A DNA stretch of 64,000 bases, taken from Prevotella sp. (lineage in GTDB: Bacteria; Bacteroidota; Bacteroidia; Bacteroidales; Bacteroidaceae). Where the stretch lies: contig JAKVJW010000008.1 in NCBI GenBank assembly GCA_022486815.1, positions 1 through 64,000 on the forward strand, in the 5' to 3' direction. This document shows, piece after piece, positions 48,219-57,043 of the stretch. How positions within the stretch are numbered: the first letter of the stretch is position 1; every line of letters begins with the position of its first letter. Made by a program: the position numbers and the translations under genes. The notes below the pieces were generated by a model that saw nothing but the letters and a program-made list of their open reading frames with translations, did not search any database and was not told the DNA's origin.

Positions 48219-49712
48219 TCACCTCTCCAGAAGCACAGGAGTTATGACATTCAATTCTCGATGATTTTCGTTCACTTTACCTTCACCGACATAATTCCAA
48301 GCCAGGTTGTTTTCGTCCGTAACTTCACAGTAGATTCTTCGTGGATCATACTGATCCATCGCTTTTATCCAGTCATCCTCTTTTTTCAACGATTTTCCAT
48401 GAGTTCCTTTTGGAGCAATTATCATCACCAAACTCGGATGATTCCCATAAATATCAACAATACGCTTAGTCTCTTTTATAATATTCACCGGTATCTTCAG
48501 ACTGCTGTTCCCCGTCTGACTTAACAAGGAAGAGCTTTCCATTTCCAGATAAAAGCCCAGACAATCAGCAGCTGTAAAAGCAGCTTCCGGAGGACATAGC
48601 CCATGAAAACGAATGGCATTCACCCCAAATTCTTTATAATGCCTGAAGAGATCAAACCAGAAATCCACATTAGTGGAAAGAGAAGCTGTCAACGAGAAAT
48701 CCCGATCGACTACTGCTCCATGAAAAGAAACATAATGACCATTAATATAACACTGTCCTTCCTTGACGCTGATGTCACGAATACCAAAAAAAGTACATAA
48801 TGTATCTCTCTTCACTACCATACTCAACTCATAAGTATTCGGATGAGAATCGTCCCATCTGTCCAAAAAGCATAAAAGATGGTATTCTCGCGTCATCAAT
48901 CCTTCTTGAGCAGGCCTGTCCTCAACATCCAACACTTTAACAGGACTATCCTCAAGCAGGAATTTCAATCCTTTATCAAATCCGTTATCTCCTTGAAGAA
49001 ACACCTGAAGGGAATGTTTCTGTTCGTCATACTTTCCGATCTTGACCTTCAAAACTGTTTGCTTTGCTCTTGCCTGTAACTCTATTTTCCCCCCTACGCC
49101 ATTCCAATCGTTTTGAAAAACAGAAGAAGCAAAGTGAGAGCTTGTACTCAATGCCAAATTCCTTATTTCATTATCGACTTTAATCGCAATTTGGTTGATA
49201 CTGCCAAAAGTCAGATAAGGTGTTACATCACATTGATGAGGTAAAGAACTAATGATAGAATGCCCTATTGCCTTCCCATTGACATAGACAGTAGTTTTAA
49301 TATGGGGACGCCCTAAAAAGAATATGATACGTGATTTTTTCCATCCCTTAGGAACAAAAAAAGATTTCCAATACCAGACTGAACCCACATAATTGATTTC
49401 GGGTTCAGGCAAAGACGATAACTTTATCTCTCCACGCTGGTAAGATTTAGACATAAAAGAATCATAGAAGTAACTCGCATCATTCAGTAAACCTCCCCGT
49501 TTCGTATCAAGAGGAGCCACACTCCCCTTTCCATTTGCCAGGATAGAATTAGGCAAAGAGATTCTCTCCCCCACCTTATCGACTAAGGCAGAAGGATCAG
49601 ATATCCTATCGGTCGTATACCACCAATAACCGGATAGATCTATTTTTTCTTGTGCATTAACCTTCAAGATAACCAAAAGAACACACAAAAAAGACAAGAA
49701 CCATTTCTTCAT
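48219..49712 (-). CDS. Truncated GH2 paralogue without catalytic glutamates
   Basis: The 497-residue protein aligns end to end with residues 1 to about 500 of the 960-residue GH2 enzyme downstream. Matches include YVGSVWYWKSFFVPKGWKKSRII, TTVYVNGKAIGH, NAIRFHGLCPPEAAFTAAD and YDPRRIYC, given here as short cores. The acid/base region GNEP is replaced by PKGT (Gly at position about 436). The chain stops before the nucleophile position. The signal peptide (MKKWFLSFLCVLLVILKVNA) and the sugar-binding domain are intact, and there is no frameshift over nearly 1.5 kb. It may be a binding protein rather than an enzyme, or an early pseudogene. Confidence 0.8.
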   Translation of the reverse strand: MKKWFLSFLCVLLVILKVNAQEKIDLSGYWWYTTDRISDPSALVDKVGERISLPNSILANGKGSVAPLDTKRGGLLNDASYFYDSFMSKSYQRGEIKLSSLPEPEINYVGSVWYWKSFFVPKGWKKSRIIFFLGRPHIKTTVYVNGKAIGHSIISSLPHQCDVTPYLTFGSINQIAIKVDNEIRNLALSTSSHFASSVFQNDWNGVGGKIELQARAKQTVLKVKIGKYDEQKHSLQVFLQGDNGFDKGLKFLLEDSPVKVLDVEDRPAQEGLMTREYHLLCFLDRWDDSHPNTYELSMVVKRDTLCTFFGIRDISVKEGQCYINGHYVSFHGAVVDRDFSLTASLSTNVDFWFDLFRHYKEFGVNAIRFHGLCPPEAAFTAADCLGFYLEMESSSLLSQTGNSSLKIPVNIIKETKRIVDIYGNHPSLVMIIAPKGTHGKSLKKEDDWIKAMDQYDPRRIYCEVTDENNLAWNYVGEGKVNENHRELNVITPVLLER

Positions 49713-50028
49713 GCCTACATCATCTTAAACCGATATTTCCTGCATACCCTTTTTGCAGGATTATTTTTCCAGAAGAATATCAACAGCGGATTTATATATT
49801 AAGTATATCTGTTCAGAAACAAATCTTTTCATGGCCCATACAAGGAACATTATTACACATACCAATGTATATTTCTCCCCACAGTGACAAATTTAATAAA
49901 ACATTCAGAATAGAGCAACATTTTTAATAGTTTTTATCATTTTTCCTTCAAGGTTGAAATAGAATTCAAACTTATAGCGTAAAAATGTCCACATTAGAAA
50001 TGGTCTGAGACAAAAAAAAACCAAAACA
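49713..50028 (-). promoter_or_regulatory. Intergenic region upstream of the truncated GH2 gene
   Basis: Minus-strand TAAATTTG (49888-49895, with GTTG 20 bp upstream at 49916-49919) and TAAGTTTG (49967-49974) are possible -7 boxes, giving leaders of roughly 170 and 250 nt. No gene is seen. Confidence 0.35.
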
Positions 50029-50071
50029 GTTCAAGACCTGGCAAAAGTTTTAAAACAGCCAGGCCCTGAAC
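50029..50071 (-). terminator. Second terminator downstream of the SusC/D operon
   Basis: GTTCAGGGCCTGGC pairs with GCCAGGTCTTGAAC on the minus strand (two G-U positions), followed by a T-rich run with nine consecutive Ts. It backs up the terminator at 50097-50124. Confidence 0.7.
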
Positions 50072-50096
50072 GGTCAGAACTCATGAAAACAAATAC

Positions 50097-50124
50097 CAAA
50101 AAGACCGGAATATAAAATTCCGGC
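50097..50124 (-). terminator. First terminator downstream of the SusC/D operon
   Basis: CCGGAAT (50105-50111) pairs with ATTCCGG (50117-50123), followed on the minus strand by TCTTTTTGG. It lies 56 bp after the SusD stop. Confidence 0.75.
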
Positions 50125-50179
50125 CTCTACTAAATCAACCATTATAGAATAAGCAACTACTGCCTAATAAAGTTCACCA

Positions 50180-51937
50180 TCATTTATTCCATCCAGGGTT
50201 CTGAGTCAGATTACCTTGAGACCTGAGGATATCCTTCTCTGGAATAGGGAAGAGATACATCTTATTATCCCATTCACGATTCTGATAATCAGGACGATAT
50301 GTAAAAGATCCATCATCATTCTTCGTGATCTTAAGTTCTTTTACTTTCTTGAAATATTCGTCACCTTCTTTCCAGCGCCGAACATCGAAGAAGCGTTGGT
50401 CCTCAAAGCACATTTCAACGAAGCGTTCATTCTTATACTTCTCCCAGAACTCATCATTTGACAAGGTAGAAGGCAATGCCGGCATATTCACACCCGGTCT
50501 CTGACGGATCAAATTCACTGCCTGAAGAGCAGAAAGTTTACAACCTGCAGGAACAGCCGTATAAGAACCGGTAGCACGAAAGGCTGCCTCAGCATAGTCC
50601 AGATAGATTTCACCTAAACGGAATGTCATCCAGGAATGACGAGAGGTTTTCTTCCTGCCTGTAGAAGACAGGTCCAAATTCCCATCAAGAAGTTTTTTCA
50701 AGTAATATCCTGTAGGAGTTCCCCCTACTTTAGGCTCACCGCTGACACCACCGTAGAAGGTCTCAAGTCCATCGCCATTAGATATCGGCCATTTCTTCTC
50801 ACCATTCACGGCAAAGACCATGGCAAAACGAGGATCACGGTTAGCAAATGGTTTCTTAGGATCAAAACTCGGATCTTTACTCTCAAAACCATTATTAGTC
50901 AGAATCACGTCATATCCATTCTTGGTCTGAAAAGCCTCAGCAAGCGTCTCACTCGGACAGTTGCCTCCACCTCCTGCACTGTTAATACCAACCGGGAAGT
51001 TTCTGGATTCTGGTTTTCCAAAATCGTCTATGCGGCGAGCATAGATCAACTCCGGATTATTACTTTTACCCGGCATAAAACTGCTCGGTCCCCAATTGCT
51101 GGTATAGCCTCCCAGATAAATACCTTGAATAGCTGCTGAATCAAGCACAGCCTGGCAAGTCTTGGCAGCCAACAGATATTTATCATTATGAGAACCATCC
51201 GTATTAAACAGTGGGCTGGCTGCATACAATGCAACACGGGCTTTGAGGGACATGGCCACCAACTTGTTGAAACGGCCGGTTTCGGCGGGACTCATCGTAT
51301 TAGAACCCAAATTTGTATAATCCATAGGAAGATGATCCTGTACAGAATTACAAGTAGCAATAATAGAATCCAATACGTCTTCAGCCGGCATCCGCTTCAA
51401 AACATTCCGCTGATCCTTTGTCAGATTAGCGGTATAGTAAGGTACTGCTCCATATTGGCGTACAAGAAGAAAATAGAAATAGGCACGAAGCAATTTCACC
51501 TCGTATGGAAAACGCTTGTATTGAGCCAGATTACGATAGTAATTATCTGTATTCAACTGATCATTAAAATCTAAATCTTTGAAGTTATACAGAAAATCAT
51601 TGCAGTCAGCAATAGCCTTGTAACTGGCACTCCACTGAGCTGACAAAGGATTTGACGGGCTCCAAGAGCCGTCAAAAAAGTTATTTACAGAAGTACTGGT
51701 ATTGCAATATACAGCTTCATCCGAAGCAGATGCAAGCATTCCGCCGCCATAATTGTCGCCATAATCATAATCCAGTTGACTATATATATTGGAAACCAGA
51801 CCGTCAGTCCTTTCATAAATCCGGGAGACGTAATCTTTATTCACATTGTCATACTCATGATAGTTGAGTTGGTCACTGCAAGAGACCAGTACAAGAGATA
51901 CACAAGCTATGCCAAATATAATTTTATTGATTTTCAT
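50180..51937 (-). CDS. SusD/RagB-like outer-membrane glycan-binding lipoprotein (pair 2)
   Basis: This is the surface lipoprotein that captures oligosaccharides and hands them to its SusC partner. The lipoprotein signal ends LVLVSC (Cys20). SusD features include AQYKRFPYEVKLLRAYFYFLLVRQYG, EDVLDSIIATCNSVQDHLP and the C-terminal block FRLGEIYLDYAEAAFRATG, NLIRQRPGVNMP, EMCFEDQRFFDVRRWK and NPGWNK. It follows its SusC by 25 bp and is last in a four-gene SusC/D operon. Tandem terminators follow. The ligand is inferred to be a rhamnogalacturonan fragment. Confidence 0.95.
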   Translation of the reverse strand: MKINKIIFGIACVSLVLVSCSDQLNYHEYDNVNKDYVSRIYERTDGLVSNIYSQLDYDYGDNYGGGMLASASDEAVYCNTSTSVNNFFDGSWSPSNPLSAQWSASYKAIADCNDFLYNFKDLDFNDQLNTDNYYRNLAQYKRFPYEVKLLRAYFYFLLVRQYGAVPYYTANLTKDQRNVLKRMPAEDVLDSIIATCNSVQDHLPMDYTNLGSNTMSPAETGRFNKLVAMSLKARVALYAASPLFNTDGSHNDKYLLAAKTCQAVLDSAAIQGIYLGGYTSNWGPSSFMPGKSNNPELIYARRIDDFGKPESRNFPVGINSAGGGGNCPSETLAEAFQTKNGYDVILTNNGFESKDPSFDPKKPFANRDPRFAMVFAVNGEKKWPISNGDGLETFYGGVSGEPKVGGTPTGYYLKKLLDGNLDLSSTGRKKTSRHSWMTFRLGEIYLDYAEAAFRATGSYTAVPAGCKLSALQAVNLIRQRPGVNMPALPSTLSNDEFWEKYKNERFVEMCFEDQRFFDVRRWKEGDEYFKKVKELKITKNDDGSFTYRPDYQNREWDNKMYLFPIPEKDILRSQGNLTQNPGWNK

Positions 51938-51962
51938 TGTGTCTTATATTAATCATCCAACA

Positions 51963-54959
51963 TTAGAAATCGAAACTTAGACCTGCCACAACACTTCTGG
52001 TCAGTGGACGCAACGTATTATAAGTTTCAGGATCAGCAACCTTGATGTGATCGAAACAAAGAAGGTCTATACCCCGAACATAGAATTTTGCTTTACTCAC
52101 TACTTTCAGACGACGAAGCACAGATACCGGGAAATTATAATAAGCCTCTACATAACGGAGTTTCAGAAATGAACGGTCCAACATCCAGAAACTGCTGTTA
52201 CGATAATTATTCGGACTGCTCTGGTAAGCCAGACGCGGATACTTGGCATTCTGATTTCCAGTTGTCCAGCGGTGGTTATAATATTCCTTAGAAATGCTTG
52301 TACTTGCAGCCAAAGGACGAACGAGAGTGCTACTCATCATCGCAGAATAATGACCGGTCCCCTGAAAGAGTCCGTCAAACCCAACGCCTTTGTACTCAGC
52401 ACCGAGTTTGAATGAATAGTAAATCTCAGGGCAAGTCGTATTATAACCGATTGCCTTGACATCATTCCCATCAATTACACCATCTCCATTGACATCCTTA
52501 TATTTGATATCTCCTGGATAGACCGTACCAAAATTCTGCTTAGGACTGGCATCAATATCGGCCTGATCCTTAAATAGACCTATAGCCTGGAGACCTTCCA
52601 ACTGTCCGTAAGGTTTACCGGTCATAACCAGATTCTTATAAGCGCGAGGTTCCTCAAGCATGTTCTTGACAATATTCCGGTTATAAGTAAAATTACCTCC
52701 GAAATTGAAAGTCCAGCCATCAGACATCGTCTTCGTCCAGTCAACTCCCAACTCAACACCATGACTGTTGATCTGACCATCTGCCTCGTATGGGGCATCC
52801 ACTCCCAAAACGGTCGTATATTTGCCTGAAGCAGAGAACCAGATATTATCACGATGCTGGAGATAATAATCAAAAGTCAGGTTAAGTCCATCAAGGATGG
52901 TGGCATCAAAACCGACATTAAACTTATAAGCACGTTCATGTCTCGAAGCCTCACTGGCCAGACGGGCCATCTCATAGCGGCTGTTTCCATAACCGAAATC
53001 TGAACCTATACGGTAACCGGTTCCTGCACCTTGATAGAGTTGCTCCCAATAATCATTCACGGGTATTACATCCACATTCTGGACTCCCCAGGAAGCACGA
53101 AGTTTTAAGAAGTTGAGCCATGTCAGATTCTTGGCCCATGGTTCATCTGAAACCAACCAGGCTGCAGAGAAAGTTGGTGACATAGTCCACTTATGTCCGG
53201 GAGCCAGCACATTGCTTCCTTCATAGTTCCATGAAGTATCGAAGAAATAACGACTCATAAAACCATAGTGGGTATAGAAAGAAGCGCCCATACGGTAGTT
53301 GGTTGTGTTTAAACCCTGAGAACTTTTATATTCATATTCCCAACGAGCCTGAGCATAAATAGAATGTAAACCAAAGGTACGGTTATAGGCCATCTGGAGA
53401 TAGTAATTGAAGAGTTTGTCATAACTGCTCAAACTTGAACTTCCGTTCATAGCCGTAGAAGTTACAGTATAGAGATAATTAGAAGTAGAAGCGACTGACC
53501 CGTCAGCTTCCCATCCGGTAACAGATTCCATACCATAATTATACAGACAGGAATGGTTCTCGGTAATCAGAGAAGTATTGTCATAAGCCAGACGGAAAGA
53601 ACCGGTAAGACCCTTCAAAAAAGAATCAAAATTCTGCGTCAGTTCCATGTCAGTATCAAAGGTACGACGATGGTTCTTACTATAAGCAGCACCAACTGAT
53701 TGAGCTACAGGATTCAGCGTCCCGGCAAACTGGGAATTTCCGCCCCACAAACCATCTGCCGTTTTAACAGGGAATACTCCAGACGGAACTTTAAAGACGT
53801 CTGACCAGAGGTCAGCATTATTCCCTGGATAATTGGATTCAGCAAGAGTACCCAACAAATGAATGGTAAGTTTTGTTTTCGGACTCAAGTCTATATCCCA
53901 ATTGGACCGGATATTTGCTTTCTGGTATTTTTCCTGAGTGGAATAGCCCTCATTTTCATTCGGGTTCTTTGTAAATCCATTACTGTTAACCAGGTTCAGC
54001 AAAGTATAATAGCGGAAGTTCATTCCACCACCCCTGAAACTGAGATTGAAATAGTCCGTAGAACAGACGTCACGGAATGTATTGTCAACCCAGTCTACAT
54101 TTGGAAAATTGTAAGGAAGGGTACCGTTCTTATACGCATTCAGGGAATTCTCATCAAACACGGGTGTAGACCCTTCATTAGCACGCGCCTCATTAACTGC
54201 ACTAGCGTATGTGTAACCATCAACGAAAGACGGGCGACGCTCCATCCAGTTGAATGAATGTTCATAAGAAGCATGAATTTCTTTCTTATTATACACTCCA
54301 TGCTTGGTAGTGATAACAAGAACACCGTTAGCACCTTTATAGCCATAAAGTGCTGCGGCAGCTGCATCTTTCAGAACCGTAACATTCTCCACTTCTTCCG
54401 GGGTAATATCAGTAATCTCACGTTCGATACCATCAACGATGATCAGTGGATGACTACTTGTGCTCTGAATACCTCGGATATAATTAGAAGTAGAAGTACC
54501 AGCATAGCGTGAAGACTGCTGCAGAGTTTGCAAACCGAGAACCTGACCAAACAGATCCTGGCCAATATCCTTGGTAGAACGCTTATTGAGATCAGTTCCC
54601 CAAGCACTGGCCACACTCCCCGTAGACTCCCGTTCCGTAAGGATCTTTCCAGATCCATTATCAACAGGACAGGAAGAATAGTCAAACCTGACCACAACGG
54701 GTTTTCCACCAGTGACATTCACTATCTTTTCACTTTGATCAGGTGCTTCAACTTTCAACACATGACCACCGGAAAGGGAAAAAGAACCATCTTTTGCTGT
54801 AGAAACTATTTTTGTAGGATCATTGACATCTATGACGACAGCACCTGATACCGGTTTACTCCATCGATCAAGCACAACTCCCTTGATATTTTCTTTCTGA
54901 GCCACTACCGGTAGAGTAAGGGCGACAAATAATGGAACCAATATATTTTTCTTATTCAT
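51963..54959 (-). CDS. SusC-like TonB-dependent transporter (pair 2)
   Basis: This is an outer-membrane channel of about 998 residues importing oligosaccharides with TonB energy. The signal peptide (MNKKNILVPLFVALTLPVVAQ) precedes a carboxypeptidase-D-like regulatory domain (IKGVVLDRWSKPVSGAVV). The plug contains LQTLQQSSRY, YIRGIQSTSSHPLIIVDGIER and VTVLKDAAAAALYGYKGANGVLVITTK. The beta-barrel ends GLSFDF with a terminal Phe. ATG 54959 is chosen over a TTG three codons earlier. It is shorter and more divergent in its plug than the other SusC of the operon. It follows the other SusD by about 54 bp. Confidence 0.93.
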   Translation of the reverse strand: MNKKNILVPLFVALTLPVVAQKENIKGVVLDRWSKPVSGAVVIDVNDPTKIVSTAKDGSFSLSGGHVLKVEAPDQSEKIVNVTGGKPVVVRFDYSSCPVDNGSGKILTERESTGSVASAWGTDLNKRSTKDIGQDLFGQVLGLQTLQQSSRYAGTSTSNYIRGIQSTSSHPLIIVDGIEREITDITPEEVENVTVLKDAAAAALYGYKGANGVLVITTKHGVYNKKEIHASYEHSFNWMERRPSFVDGYTYASAVNEARANEGSTPVFDENSLNAYKNGTLPYNFPNVDWVDNTFRDVCSTDYFNLSFRGGGMNFRYYTLLNLVNSNGFTKNPNENEGYSTQEKYQKANIRSNWDIDLSPKTKLTIHLLGTLAESNYPGNNADLWSDVFKVPSGVFPVKTADGLWGGNSQFAGTLNPVAQSVGAAYSKNHRRTFDTDMELTQNFDSFLKGLTGSFRLAYDNTSLITENHSCLYNYGMESVTGWEADGSVASTSNYLYTVTSTAMNGSSSLSSYDKLFNYYLQMAYNRTFGLHSIYAQARWEYEYKSSQGLNTTNYRMGASFYTHYGFMSRYFFDTSWNYEGSNVLAPGHKWTMSPTFSAAWLVSDEPWAKNLTWLNFLKLRASWGVQNVDVIPVNDYWEQLYQGAGTGYRIGSDFGYGNSRYEMARLASEASRHERAYKFNVGFDATILDGLNLTFDYYLQHRDNIWFSASGKYTTVLGVDAPYEADGQINSHGVELGVDWTKTMSDGWTFNFGGNFTYNRNIVKNMLEEPRAYKNLVMTGKPYGQLEGLQAIGLFKDQADIDASPKQNFGTVYPGDIKYKDVNGDGVIDGNDVKAIGYNTTCPEIYYSFKLGAEYKGVGFDGLFQGTGHYSAMMSSTLVRPLAASTSISKEYYNHRWTTGNQNAKYPRLAYQSSPNNYRNSSFWMLDRSFLKLRYVEAYYNFPVSVLRRLKVVSKAKFYVRGIDLLCFDHIKVADPETYNTLRPLTRSVVAGLSFDF

Positions 54960-55013
54960 TACTTTCAAACTTTATGATTAATATTCATACTTGAATTTAA
55001 AATATGAAAGAGA

Positions 55014-57023
55014 TTACCATCCCGGATTCTGAACCAGTCCATAACCCTTGTTGACTTCTGTCAGAGGCCAAGGCTCCAGATACCATTTGGAATCAAACCC
55101 GTTTTCTCCCCACCAGACACGAGTACGCTTCACTTCCTTTGTCTCATAATTGAACTTGGAAGGATAATTGATATGGTGTTTCTGGTTATAGCCAAACCAG
55201 CGGGTCTCTTCCTTTGCTCCGTATGGAGTACCATTATCATGAAGCGGATAGGTAAGTAATTTATGAACAGGTTTAGCGAAGATATCGGATCGCTTGTATC
55301 GAACCAAGTCAAAGTATCTGGAATCTTCCAGACCTAACTCGCAAGCACGCTCCTGGAGAAGACGGTTCAAGAGTTGGTCCTTGTTCGTCGACAAGTGTTC
55401 ATCCGGATAAGCAGCCTCAAGACCTTCGAGCCCCACACGGGCACGAATCTTATCAATCAATTCAATAGCTCCCTTCAAATCACCTTTCTGCAGTTTGGCT
55501 TCTGCATAAGTCAGATAGATGTCACTCAGACGAAGATAGCACCACTGAATCTGATAAGGTGAACGCATACCGTCTGTATTGCAATAATATTTCTGGTTAC
55601 CCAGACCAGTTCCAAACTGACTTGTAGCCTCAGTGACAGAAGCATTGGAAAACGCAGACTCTTTATACAAACATTTCACACCAGATGCACCGCCACCAAT
55701 CCACATCTCACGCATACGGCCACTAAGGTTGCCGGTGGCTTCATCCATACTGGTGGCTTCACCATTGACAAGCATCGTCTCGTACAAACGGGGATCACGG
55801 GTATAATGCACACGCGTAGCATTTCCGCCGCCGGTAGTAAACATAGTATCTTTCTGGGCTTCTGTCAACTTGTCCCAGTTGAAAGGTTTACCGTCAGCCC
55901 ATCCGAACATAGTCATATAATCAAAGGTCGGATTGGTGCTGCAACGGCCGATAGCCTGCCAGGAATGCCAATCGTATGTTGAAGACCTGTAAGAGTCATT
56001 AGCATTCACACGGGTAAAATGCAGGATCTCATGGCTCTTGGAATTGTAATAAGACTTCCGGAATGCATTGCAGTAGTCTTGTGGGCGATGGCCTTCTGCC
56101 TGTTCCAGAGCATATCCTCCACGTGCATCCAGTTCTTTAAAGAAATCATGGCAGGCATTGTATAAAGAATCCCAAAGCTCTGGCTTGTAACCTCCATACC
56201 ATACCAGATGTTGCTTTTCAGCATCAGAAGTTCCTCCGTAATATCCTTTGCTTGAATTGAACAACGGAGAAGCAGCAAATTGCCAGATCTTGCATTTCAA
56301 GGCCATCGCACCAGCTTTCGTCCAATGCCCTGCATCAGATTCCGGATTAGATACAGTCCAGGGAAGATATGGGATAGCCTGATTCAAAAGGCTGATCATA
56401 TATTTGACTGTCTCCTCGACTGTAGCACGGGGTAGCTTATATGAAGCATCTGTTCCACTGAAAGTCCCCTTGATAATAGGCATTCCGCCATAAAACTTGA
56501 AAGCATCAAAATATTTGGCGGCCATCAAGCATTTTGCTTCTGCCTTATATTCGGTTTTGGTAGCCGCATCCATATCTGGTACCCGGTCAACATTTTCAAG
56601 GAGCAGCCAGCAGGCATGAATGGCTTCAAAAGTATTATTGGTACGATAATCAAACAGCAAACTGCTTCCGCCATCACTGGAGTTCAAAGTTCCTGTATAG
56701 TATTTGATACTGGCAGGCTCATTGGAGAAATTGCTCAGATAACAGTCTGTCATGTCATCAAACTTAGTTGCATAAGTATCATAAGTATAAGGGAAATGAC
56801 GGGAATGCTTATACGGTAGTCCGTAATATTGCAGGGAATAAATTCCGGCCAGAAACTGTTTGGTATATTCAGCACTGCTGAAAACCGTATCCTCCGTGAC
56901 ATCACCACTGGGAGCCTTTTCCAGAAAGGCATTCCCGAATTTGATTTCATCAGTACAAGAGACTGCAGAAAGGATGAGACATCCCAACGATGCAGCAAAT
57001 ATACTCTTAGTTATTAATTTCAT
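55014..57023 (-). CDS. SusD/RagB-like outer-membrane lipoprotein (pair 1)
   Basis: The 669-residue surface lipoprotein has the signal peptide cleavage site LSAVSC (Cys23). Typical SusD segments are FLEKAPSGDVTEDTVFSSAEY, KAEAKCLMAAKYFDAFKFYGGMPI, LRLSDIYLTYAEAKLQKGD, IDKIRARVGLEGL and RACELGLEDSRYFDLVRYKR, ending LVQNPGW. It is longer than SusD of pair 2. It starts 20 bp after its SusC stop. Both pairs appear to share one transcript. Confidence 0.95.
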   Translation of the reverse strand: MKLITKSIFAASLGCLILSAVSCTDEIKFGNAFLEKAPSGDVTEDTVFSSAEYTKQFLAGIYSLQYYGLPYKHSRHFPYTYDTYATKFDDMTDCYLSNFSNEPASIKYYTGTLNSSDGGSSLLFDYRTNNTFEAIHACWLLLENVDRVPDMDAATKTEYKAEAKCLMAAKYFDAFKFYGGMPIIKGTFSGTDASYKLPRATVEETVKYMISLLNQAIPYLPWTVSNPESDAGHWTKAGAMALKCKIWQFAASPLFNSSKGYYGGTSDAEKQHLVWYGGYKPELWDSLYNACHDFFKELDARGGYALEQAEGHRPQDYCNAFRKSYYNSKSHEILHFTRVNANDSYRSSTYDWHSWQAIGRCSTNPTFDYMTMFGWADGKPFNWDKLTEAQKDTMFTTGGGNATRVHYTRDPRLYETMLVNGEATSMDEATGNLSGRMREMWIGGGASGVKCLYKESAFSNASVTEATSQFGTGLGNQKYYCNTDGMRSPYQIQWCYLRLSDIYLTYAEAKLQKGDLKGAIELIDKIRARVGLEGLEAAYPDEHLSTNKDQLLNRLLQERACELGLEDSRYFDLVRYKRSDIFAKPVHKLLTYPLHDNGTPYGAKEETRWFGYNQKHHINYPSKFNYETKEVKRTRVWWGENGFDSKWYLEPWPLTEVNKGYGLVQNPGW

Positions 57024-57043
57024 AGGACGTTTTTAATTTAGAA

